Positions 7,032 through 12,646 of a stretch of DNA of 12,646 nt are shown piece by piece. Made by a program: the position numbers and the translations under genes. Position 1 is the stretch's first letter; every line of letters starts with the position of its first letter. The stretch is from assembly GCA_964599835.1 (NCBI GenBank), contig CAZRHF010000061.1, forward strand, positions 1 through 12,646. The letters are read 5' to 3'. The DNA comes from SFWF01 sp964599835. Its GTDB lineage: Bacteria > Bacillota > Clostridia > Oscillospirales > Acutalibacteraceae. The notes below the pieces were generated by a model, which was not told the origin of the DNA, did not search any database, and saw nothing but the letters and a program-made list of their open reading frames with translations.

Positions 7032-7679
7032 CTATTTGATTAGATCGCTGAGCTCTGCAAAGGAGTTTATATAAACATCTGCAAGCTCTTTCACCTCATT
7101 GGTAAAATCTTCGGCGGTGGGATCATAGACTCCTACAATGCAGAGTCCTGCCGCCTTTGCTGTTTTAAGGGCACCGATATTATCGTCGAAAAAGACGGTA
7201 TCGGATGCATCCGCGCCTATTCTCTCGACTGCATCGGTATATATTTTTACATCTGATTTTGTGGTGCCGAAGTCATCACAGCTCCAGATATTTTCGAACC
7301 AGTCGAAAACGCCGAGTCTCTTAAGGCAGGGGTCAAGCATTCTGTGAGGGCTTGCCGTAAGTACGTTTAGGGAACAGCCTTTGCTCTTAAGAAATTTAAG
7401 ATAGTCGTAAACGCCGGCTTTGAATATTATTTCATCTCTGTATTTCGGCAGGGCGTATTCGTCCATCATTTTAAGCATCTCTTCATCGGACAGAGGAACT
7501 CCCAAAACCTCGCGGTAGTAGCGGGCTGTACCGATATCGCCGAGAGGTGTAATTATCTTTATGATGTCCTCGGGATAATCGACCTTATACTCCTCCAGAA
7601 TATTTATCATCTTTTGCGACCAATAAGGCATTGAATCCACCAAAGTGCCGTCAAAGTCGAAAATATAAGTATTTTTCAT
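7032..7679 (-). CDS. HAD-family phosphatase (beta-phosphoglucomutase-like)
   Basis: 215 aa from the chosen start. All four HAD motifs are visible: I FDFDGTLVDS with nucleophile D8 and D10; II TASP at 108-111; III Lys in TTKSDVK (141 or 145); IV FFDDN with D165-D166. A helical C1 cap lies between motifs I and II (about 18-85), as in phosphoglycolate phosphatase, sugar phosphatases and beta-phosphoglucomutase. Probable activity: dephosphorylation (or phosphoryl transfer) of a small sugar phosphate. I chose ATG 7679 rather than the upstream ATG at 7727 because AAAGGA precedes it and because the promoter (-35 at 7727-7722, -10 at 7704-7699) would otherwise lie inside the coding region. It is the first gene of the leftward operon, followed after 11 bp by the rhamnosidase gene, so it should be co-expressed with the glycan hydrolases. 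Confidence 0.9.
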   Translation of the reverse strand: MKNTYIFDFDGTLVDSMPYWSQKMINILEEYKVDYPEDIIKIITPLGDIGTARYYREVLGVPLSDEEMLKMMDEYALPKYRDEIIFKAGVYDYLKFLKSKGCSLNVLTASPHRMLDPCLKRLGVFDWFENIWSCDDFGTTKSDVKIYTDAVERIGADASDTVFFDDNIGALKTAKAAGLCIVGVYDPTAEDFTNEVKELADVYINSFAELSDLIK

Positions 7680-7698
7680 AACATCACATCCTTTTGAA

Positions 7699-7727
7699 AT
7701 TTTATCACACTTATATCCTGATTTCAA
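7699..7727 (-). promoter_or_regulatory. Promoter of the leftward hydrolase operon
   Basis: On the minus strand, TTGAAA (7727-7722), a 17-nt spacer, and TAAAAT (7704-7699) preceded by TGA, forming an extended -10. Transcription would start near 7692, leaving a leader of about 13 nt. It fixes the HAD start at 7679. It is back to back with the promoter of the rightward genes, the two -35 boxes being 9 bp apart. Confidence 0.75.
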
Positions 7728-7736
7728 GGCAAACTA

Positions 7737-7764
7737 TTGACTTTTTGTAAACTAAACATATAAT
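7737..7764 (+). promoter_or_regulatory. Promoter of the rightward hydrolase genes
   Basis: TTGACT (7737-7742), a 16-nt spacer and a perfect TATAAT (7759-7764). Transcription would start near 7771, about 20 nt before the start codon at 7792. A perfect 10-bp direct repeat flanks the -10 box. Confidence 0.75.
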
Positions 7765-7774
7765 TAAACTAAAC
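7748..7774. promoter_or_regulatory. Direct repeat TAAACTAAAC flanking the -10 box, possible operator
   Basis: TAAACTAAAC occurs at 7748-7757 and again at 7765-7774, 17 bp start to start, one copy in the spacer and one at the predicted transcription start. A protein bound here would block this promoter. The repeats are direct, unlike the palindromic sites typical of LacI-family proteins. AT-rich composition makes chance possible, but an exact 10-mer pair at this spot is notable. Confidence 0.4.
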
Positions 7775-7791
7775 GAAAGGTGGTCATTTTA

Positions 7792-8538
7792 ATGAATCTA
7801 AAAGTTGTTAGTTTTAATATACGCTGTTGCGATGACAAGGACGGACATTCTATAATGGAGCGCGCTCCGAGGCTTAAATCGATCCTGGATCCCATTGACG
7901 CCGACGTTATCGGTTTTCAGGAATGCCGCCGCGAATGGGAAGAGTGCCTTCCCAGAGATTTCGGCGAAAAATACGAAATATTTTTGAAGCATCGCGGAGA
8001 CGATGAATCGGGCCCCATACTTTGGAAAAAGGATAAATTCAACTGCATTAAAAAGGGCTATTTCTGGCTTTCGGATACACCTGAAGTCGAGTCAAAAGGT
8101 TGGGACGAGCTTTATAACTGCTATAGGATCTGTATGTATACTGTTCTGGAGGAAAAGGAAAGCGGAAAACAGTTCTGCTTTATGAACACCCACTACGGCT
8201 TTGGGGATAAATGTCAGGTAGACAGCGGAGAACTTATCTATAAATACAGCAAAGATATTTCCGCTCTTCCCACATTTATCACGGGTGATTTCAATATGCG
8301 TCCCGACTCACTCGGCTATGCAAAAATAACCGAGCATTTTACAGACGTTAACGCCGTCACCCTTAAATATAAGGGAACGACCTATCACGGATACGAACCT
8401 GAAACCAAGGACTCTCATATCGATTTCTGCTTTATCGACGACAAGATAAAGCCCATAAGTACCACTCTTCTCGATCAGACCTTCAACGGAAAATATCCGT
8501 CCGACCACTACGGTCTGCTTTTCGAGCTTGAACTGTAA
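7792..8538 (+). CDS. Endonuclease/exonuclease/phosphatase-fold hydrolase
   Basis: 248 aa of the EEP (DNase I-like) superfamily, metal-dependent phosphodi- or monoesterases. Catalytic blocks in order: SFNIR (N9), FQE (E44), NTHYG (H134), GDFN (165-168; D166, N168) and SDHYG (S237, D238, H239). The stretch FWLSDTPE...KGWDE (91-106) is typical of a bacterial EEP subgroup often annotated only as EEP family protein; these are commonly found with sugar-metabolism genes. No signal peptide is seen, so it should be cytosolic. The ATG at 7792 is preferred over an in-frame GTG at 7780, which sits inside the ribosome binding site GAAAGGTGG (7775-7783). It is first in the rightward arm, with its own promoter and a hairpin terminator after the stop. 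In context a phosphoesterase acting on a sugar-linked phosphate is more likely than a DNase, but this is inference. Confidence 0.88.
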   Translation: MNLKVVSFNIRCCDDKDGHSIMERAPRLKSILDPIDADVIGFQECRREWEECLPRDFGEKYEIFLKHRGDDESGPILWKKDKFNCIKKGYFWLSDTPEVESKGWDELYNCYRICMYTVLEEKESGKQFCFMNTHYGFGDKCQVDSGELIYKYSKDISALPTFITGDFNMRPDSLGYAKITEHFTDVNAVTLKYKGTTYHGYEPETKDSHIDFCFIDDKIKPISTTLLDQTFNGKYPSDHYGLLFELEL

Positions 8539-8543
8539 AAATT

Positions 8544-8573
8544 ATCTCCGTGTTTCTTGACACGGAGATTTTT
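8544..8573 (+). terminator. Intrinsic terminator after the EEP gene
   Basis: ATCTCCGTGT (8544-8553), loop TTCTTG, perfect complement ACACGGAGAT (8560-8569), then a T-rich tail. It lies 5 bp after the EEP stop and separates this gene, at least partly, from the GH116 gene. Confidence 0.88.
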
Positions 8574-8585
8574 ATATATTATTCT
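8557..8585 (+). promoter_or_regulatory. Candidate promoter of the GH116-LacI genes, overlapping the terminator
   Basis: A perfect TTGACA (8557-8562) lies in the loop and 3' arm of the terminator hairpin; 17 nt later is TATTCT (8580-8585), matching 4 of 6 bases. It would let the GH116 gene be transcribed on its own despite the terminator before it. Motif match only. Confidence 0.5.
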
Positions 8586-8616
8586 TAATTTATAGAGTTT
8601 TTTCGGAGGTAGCACT

Positions 8617-11154
8617 ATGAAATACGTCGGCGAATACACAAAAGAAATTTCCTTCCCGTTAGGCGGAATCGGTTCAGGCTCGATAGGTATCGGCGGTGAC
8701 GGAGGTCTTATAGACTGGGAAATTTTCAACAAGCCAGACAAGGGCAGTTACAACGGATATACCCATTTTGCAGTAAAAGCAATTACAGGCAAAGGCATAC
8801 AGACAAAGATTTTAAGAGGAGATCTTTTAAAGGATTTCTCAGGACAGTTTTCTACAAATTCTTTCGGAACAGGCCCGATAGGAGCCTCCCTTGCGGGGTT
8901 CCCTCATTTTAAAAACGTAGAATTTGAAGGCGAATTTCCAATAGCTAAACTCACGTTTAGCGATAGCGAATTCCCCGGAATTGTCAGGCTTACAGCCTTC
9001 AACCCTTTTATCCCCTTAAATGAGGACGATTCCAGTATTCCGGCCGCCTTTTTTACCGCTGAAATTATAAATAATACCGACGAAGATATCGAATATCAAA
9101 TCGCATTTTCTGTGGCCAATCCTTTTAAAGCCTCGAAAAATAAGCATCTGATCAAAGATGGGAAGCACTTTATAAAGCTTTACCAGACCGCCCTTTCGGA
9201 TAATGATACAGCCTTCGGAGATCTGACCATCGCCACCGACTGTGATGACGCACTTTATCAAACCTATTGGTATCGCGGCAGTTGGAAAGACGGTATTGTA
9301 ACTTTCTGGAACGAATTTAACAGCGAAAACGACCTTAAAGATCGCGTTTATAACGAAACCTCGACCGAAAACGCAATCAATCTTAATTATTCCGACCACG
9401 CAACCCTTTGCACAAAGCTAAGACTTTCCGCAAAGTCTGAGGGTAACTCCAATTTTGTTTTAAGCTGGAATTCTCCGAATATGCATAATTATTGGACGGG
9501 CAACGAAGAACAGAAAAAGATCACCTGGAAAAATTATTATGCCGTTCTCTTTGCCGATTCCGTTGCCTCAGCTCAGTATTCGCTGAGCAACTGGGAGCGT
9601 CTGTACGGCGAGACCCTTAAGTTTAAAGAAACCCTTCATTCCTCCACACTTGATCCCGTTATTATTGACGCGGTTTCTTCTAACATTTCTGTTCTTAAAT
9701 CCCCTACCGTTTTTCGCCTTGAAGACGGTAGCTTTTACGGCTGGGAGGGCGTATATCAAAAGGTTGGCTCCTGCGAGGGTACCTGCGAACACGTCTGGAA
9801 CTATGCCTACGCCCTTTGCTTCCTCTTCCCCAATCTTGAACGCAGTCTTCGTGACAATGAATTCAAATATGCGACCGACGAAAACGGTCATATGCATTTC
9901 AGAATGGAACTTCCAACCGGCTGGCCCTGCTGGGAAAAACGCGCCTGCGTAGACGGACAGATGGGCTCTGTTATCAAGGCGTACCGCGAATGGAAGATCT
10001 CCGGCGATGACGAGTGGCTGAAAGCTAACTGGAAGACTATAAAAAGCGTTCTCGAATATGCCTGGCATCCCGAAAATCCCCACAAATGGGATCTTGACAA
10101 GGACGGAGTTCTTGAAGGCCGCCAGCACCATACCCTGGATATGGAGCTTTTCGGTCCCTCCTCATGGCTTGAAGGAATGTATCTTTTAGCCCTTAAGCTT
10201 GGCGCAGAAATGGCCGAATTTATGGGGGACGGCGACTCAGCAAAGGAATATCTTGCTCTTTACGAAAACGGTATCCAATTTATGAAGGAAGAGCTATTTA
10301 ACGGCGAATACTTCATTCACAAGGTAGACGTTAAGGAGAAATCGGTCGTTGACCGTTTTGATGCCGCAGATACCTATTGGAACTATGAAAAAGAGCAGAT
10401 CAAATATCAGATAGCGAACGGCTCTATCATCGACCAAATGCTGGGTCAATGGCATTCGTACATTTTAGGCGGCGGTCAGATCTTTGACGAGGAACAGATG
10501 CATACTGCCCTTGACAGTATGATGAAGTATAACTTCATCCGCTCTATGAGAAACTTCGCGAATCCCTGGCGCATCTTCTGCCTGAATGACGAAGCGGGCA
10601 CCATTATGTGCGGATATCCCGACCATATTGAGAAACCCGTTATTCCCGTGCCCTACTGCGAGGAAAATATGACAGGCTTCGAATATTCCTTTGCAGGGCT
10701 ACTTATTGCTGCAGGAAAGATAGAAGACGGACTCAAGGTTATAAAAGCTGTACGCGACAGATACGACGGCAAAAAACGCAATCCATGGAATGAAATGGAA
10801 TGCGGAAGCAACTACGCCCGCTCTATGGCAAGCTTTGCTCTTCTGCCGATATTCAGCGGATTTGAGTTTGATCTGTCGAAAGGGCATATTGGCTTTAATC
10901 CTATTGAAAACAGAGATTATTTCAGGTGTCTTTTCAGTCTCGGAAGCGGTTGGGGATATTTTGAAAAGGCAAAAGACTGTGCGGTAGTAAAGCTTCTCGG
11001 CGGCAGTCTGACCTTGAATACCGTGGGATTGAAATTTGCTGACAAAGTTGCCTGCGTTGCGATCGACGGAAAACAGGTTAAATTTGAATTCACAGGTGGA
11101 ACCGTAAGCTTTGAAAAACTTACCGTAAAAGATAAGATCGAAATTGCGTTATGA
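8617..11154 (+). CDS. GH116 family glycoside hydrolase (DUF608)
   Basis: 845 aa, about full length for GH116, the family of human GBA2 and of bacterial/archaeal beta-glucosidases (TxGH116, SSO1353). Residues 1-330 are the N-terminal beta-sandwich, opening with PLGGIGSGSIG (14-24) and DWEIFN (33-38). Residues of about 350-830 are the (alpha/alpha)6 catalytic domain: W-E377-G, then CEGTCEHVWNY (386-396), LFPNLERSLR, DGVLEGRQHHTLD (496-508) and DQMLGQW (606-612). By rough comparison with GBA2, E377 is the candidate nucleophile and D508 the acid/base; E387 and E391 are nearby alternatives. Expected activity: retaining beta-glucosidase or related exo-beta-glycosidase (xylosidase and N-acetylglucosaminidase members exist). 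No signal peptide, so intracellular. The ATG at 8617 follows CGGAGGT by 6 nt. Its stop overlaps the start of the LacI gene as ATGA, coupling enzyme and regulator. Confidence 0.92.
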   Translation: MKYVGEYTKEISFPLGGIGSGSIGIGGDGGLIDWEIFNKPDKGSYNGYTHFAVKAITGKGIQTKILRGDLLKDFSGQFSTNSFGTGPIGASLAGFPHFKNVEFEGEFPIAKLTFSDSEFPGIVRLTAFNPFIPLNEDDSSIPAAFFTAEIINNTDEDIEYQIAFSVANPFKASKNKHLIKDGKHFIKLYQTALSDNDTAFGDLTIATDCDDALYQTYWYRGSWKDGIVTFWNEFNSENDLKDRVYNETSTENAINLNYSDHATLCTKLRLSAKSEGNSNFVLSWNSPNMHNYWTGNEEQKKITWKNYYAVLFADSVASAQYSLSNWERLYGETLKFKETLHSSTLDPVIIDAVSSNISVLKSPTVFRLEDGSFYGWEGVYQKVGSCEGTCEHVWNYAYALCFLFPNLERSLRDNEFKYATDENGHMHFRMELPTGWPCWEKRACVDGQMGSVIKAYREWKISGDDEWLKANWKTIKSVLEYAWHPENPHKWDLDKDGVLEGRQHHTLDMELFGPSSWLEGMYLLALKLGAEMAEFMGDGDSAKEYLALYENGIQFMKEELFNGEYFIHKVDVKEKSVVDRFDAADTYWNYEKEQIKYQIANGSIIDQMLGQWHSYILGGGQIFDEEQMHTALDSMMKYNFIRSMRNFANPWRIFCLNDEAGTIMCGYPDHIEKPVIPVPYCEENMTGFEYSFAGLLIAAGKIEDGLKVIKAVRDRYDGKKRNPWNEMECGSNYARSMASFALLPIFSGFEFDLSKGHIGFNPIENRDYFRCLFSLGSGWGYFEKAKDCAVVKLLGGSLTLNTVGLKFADKVACVAIDGKQVKFEFTGGTVSFEKLTVKDKIEIAL

Positions 11155-12038
11155 GAAATATGAGGATATCAACCGCCGCACTTGCAAAAATATGCGGCGT
11201 ATCTCAGGGTACTGTTGACCGTGCGCTGAACGGCAGAGCCGGTATAAGTGAAAAAACAAAACAAAAAATCATAGATACTGCCATTCAATACGGTTACCGC
11301 CCTTTGCCCGAAAACGCCTCTTCAAAACAGATAGGCGTTATCGTTTTTAATCTTAATAACGAGTACCTGACAGACCTTGTAACCGAGATTGAATTCGCTC
11401 TTCGAGGTATCGGATATACCGCTACCGTTATGCTTTCGCACTACAGTAAAGAATACGAGATCGAATGTATTAAAAAGTTATACGGCGCAGGTGTTGACGG
11501 AATAGTTTTATGCTCTGTAAATTCCGGAACCGAATTCACAAGCTTCCTATCTACCCTTAACATTCCGATAGTGTCGGTTGGGAATAAGATAGACGGTATT
11601 CCCTTCGTTGGGATCGACGATTTTGCGGCAATGAAGGATCTGACCGATTTTGTCTTAAGCCGTGGTTACAGAAATGTTGTTTACTTCTCCCCTGCCCTTA
11701 AATATGCAGATGCATACGCTCAGAAAATGCGATTTGAGGGCTTTATGGAGGGTGTAAAAGGCTTTAAAGATTATTCGGTAATTACCGAGCTTGAGCAAAT
11801 AGAAGCCTCCCTTGGCGAAAATACCGCAATAATTTGTTCAACCGATTATTACGCATTAAAGGTTCATTTTAAGGGTGTTTCGGCCGACATATACGGGTTT
11901 GATAATATTAAAATGATCGAAAGCTTCGGTCTTCCGATAATATCTGTCGACTACTCGGTTAAGGACATTGCAGAAAATGCAATCACATCTTTATTCAACA
12001 AAAACCAAGAGGATGTAATTATACAACACCAGATATAA
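11151..12038 (+). CDS. LacI-family transcriptional regulator
   Basis: 295 aa. Residues 6-50 are the LacI helix-turn-helix (STAALAKICGVSQGTVDRALNG, then GISEKTKQKI and the AIQYGYRP end). Residues 60-290 form the periplasmic-binding-protein-like effector domain, starting IGVIVFNLNNEYL, with GVDGIVLCSV, IPIVSVGN and FVGIDD as usual sub-blocks; it should bind a sugar. Two oddities: the hinge between GYRP and IGVI is only about 9 residues and lacks the normal AR-x-L hinge helix, and the protein is shorter than the usual 330-340 aa. The start overlaps the GH116 stop (ATGA); an ATG three codons on, at 11160, is an alternative. Co-translation with a glycosidase suggests it senses a breakdown product and controls this locus, including perhaps the divergent promoters at about 7.7 kb; that is inference. 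Confidence 0.92.
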   Translation: MRNMRISTAALAKICGVSQGTVDRALNGRAGISEKTKQKIIDTAIQYGYRPLPENASSKQIGVIVFNLNNEYLTDLVTEIEFALRGIGYTATVMLSHYSKEYEIECIKKLYGAGVDGIVLCSVNSGTEFTSFLSTLNIPIVSVGNKIDGIPFVGIDDFAAMKDLTDFVLSRGYRNVVYFSPALKYADAYAQKMRFEGFMEGVKGFKDYSVITELEQIEASLGENTAIICSTDYYALKVHFKGVSADIYGFDNIKMIESFGLPIISVDYSVKDIAENAITSLFNKNQEDVIIQHQI

Positions 12039-12063
12039 ATACATAGAATAATTAAAGCGTTAC

Positions 12064-12078
12064 ATAGAAATATTCTAT
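12064..12078. promoter_or_regulatory. Palindrome ATAGAA-ata-TTCTAT before the transporter gene
   Basis: A perfect 6-3-6 inverted repeat overlapping the -35 position of the candidate transporter promoter. ACATAGAA also occurs at 12041-12048 and 12062-12069, 21 bp (two helical turns) apart. It could be an operator or, as TTATTT follows, a weak AT-rich terminator for the LacI gene. Confidence 0.4.
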
Positions 12079-12106
12079 TTATTTATCGGTAAAAAGATGA
12101 TAGAAT
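12078..12106 (+). promoter_or_regulatory. Candidate promoter of the transporter gene
   Basis: TAGAAT (12101-12106) with TGA just upstream makes a good extended -10; the -35 region TTTATT (12078-12083), 17 nt before it, is poor. Extended -10 promoters often tolerate this. The start codon lies 22 nt further on. Confidence 0.5.
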
Positions 12107-12128
12107 ACTACCGAAAGGTGTGATTCAT

Positions 12129-12646
12129 TTGAACGATATCTTAAACTACGGCCTGCTGTCGGTATCCACCGTTATGTTCGGGCTGATGTTTTTCTTTAAA
12201 GACCTTTTCCGCAAGAATTACGGAAGCGGACTTCAGGCGACACTGGTTACAAACATAGGCGGAGGAATCTTCGGATTCATTGCTCTGCTTCTTATTAAAG
12301 GATTTATCTTTGAATTTTCGGTTTTCGCCCTTATTATGTCGATCATATCCTCTTTAAACGGACTGGCTTTCTCGTATTGCAGTTTAAAAGCCTTGGGTAA
12401 GATAAACCTTTCTCTTTATTCGCTGTTTTCAATGCTCGGCGGAATGGCGCTCCCCTTTGTTTACGGTATCCTATTTAACGGAGATGCATTTACTCTCGGC
12501 AAAGCAGTATGCTTTGTGATTATTACCGCCGCACTTCTCCTTACTGTAAAAAAAGGAGAGAATAAATCAGGTGGCATATACTATGCCGGAGTATTCATCT
12601 TCAACGGAATGTCAGGTGTTATCGCAAGCATATACAGCGACGACCG
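12129..12646 (+). CDS. Multi-helix membrane transporter, DMT/EamA-like, N-terminal part (runs off right edge)
   Basis: 172 complete codons are visible and the frame stays open to the right edge. The start is TTG at 12129, placed by GAAAGGTG (12113-12120) 8 nt before it; the next in-frame ATG falls inside the first membrane segment. The protein is strongly hydrophobic with about five membrane helices so far, near residues 7-23, 37-57, 62-85, 93-113 and 120-140, separated by short polar loops such as FRKNYG and KKGENKSGG. Helix pairs with small-residue motifs (NIGGGIFGF, FSMLGG) and four or five short helices per 150 residues resemble the drug/metabolite transporter superfamily, which includes sugar and rhamnose carriers. 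No signature fixes the substrate. It follows the LacI gene after 90 bp and has its own candidate promoter, so it may be the uptake or efflux partner of the hydrolase locus. Confidence 0.7.
   Translation, partial: MNDILNYGLLSVSTVMFGLMFFFKDLFRKNYGSGLQATLVTNIGGGIFGFIALLLIKGFIFEFSVFALIMSIISSLNGLAFSYCSLKALGKINLSLYSLFSMLGGMALPFVYGILFNGDAFTLGKAVCFVIITAALLLTVKKGENKSGGIYYAGVFIFNGMSGVIASIYSDD

Noticed and set aside
7680..7727. Longer N-terminus for the HAD phosphatase starting at 7727
   Set aside because: The extension would cover the operon promoter (7727-7699), and the ATG at 7679 has its own AAAGGA and places the nucleophile D8 where the family expects it.
7780..7791. GTG start at 7780 for the EEP gene
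   Set aside because: The GTG lies within the GAAAGGTGG ribosome binding site that serves the ATG at 7792, where the conserved first beta strand begins.
9568..10131. Minus-strand open frame opposite the GH116 gene
   Set aside because: Antisense shadow of a conserved catalytic domain; the translated sequence shows no family motif.
12051..12066. Catabolite-responsive (cre)-like or LacI-type site around TAAAGCGTTACA
   Set aside because: It shares the central CG with such sites, but the flanks do not form a palindrome and several consensus positions fail.

Overview
The window looks like chromosomal DNA from a Firmicute, most likely a gut-type clostridium (Oscillospiraceae/Lachnospiraceae-like). 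This is inferred from a textbook Phe-specific T-box leader in front of pheS, strong AGGAGG-type ribosome binding sites, sigma-A promoters close to TTGACA/TATAAT, moderate AT content and the protein families present. I see no rRNA, tRNA, CRISPR array, transposase or phage gene.

Left part (1-2658). The 5' half of pheS runs off the left edge on the minus strand, preceded by a T-box leader and a consensus promoter. Back to back with it is a RimJ/RimL-type GNAT acetyltransferase gene (+), which converges through a bidirectional terminator on a gene for a tandem-GNAT protein (-). Between that gene and the next operon lies a compact unit of about 170 bp: a candidate promoter, a possible 17-residue hydrophobic peptide ORF inside a stem-forming RNA, and a long terminator hairpin.

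Central and right part (2659-12646). This is a hydrolase locus built around one divergent promoter region at about 7.7 kb. Leftward (-) runs a tight four-gene operon (gaps of 7-14 bp): HAD phosphatase, GH78-like alpha-L-rhamnosidase, RNase Z-like metallo-beta-lactamase-fold hydrolase, and an unusual fusion of a calcineurin-like phosphoesterase with a xylose-isomerase-like TIM barrel. Rightward (+) run an endonuclease/exonuclease/phosphatase-fold hydrolase, a GH116 (DUF608) glycoside hydrolase translationally coupled to a LacI-family regulator, and the start of a DMT-type membrane transporter.

No enzyme in the locus has a visible signal peptide, so I infer that it works in the cytoplasm on imported small glycosides or glycoconjugates. 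Two glycosidases (rhamnosyl- and glucosyl-type), four different phosphoesterase-type folds, a possible sugar isomerase/epimerase domain, a sugar-type repressor and a transporter together suggest an uncharacterised catabolic pathway, perhaps for a rhamnose/glucose-containing, possibly phosphorylated compound. The substrate cannot be read from the sequence.
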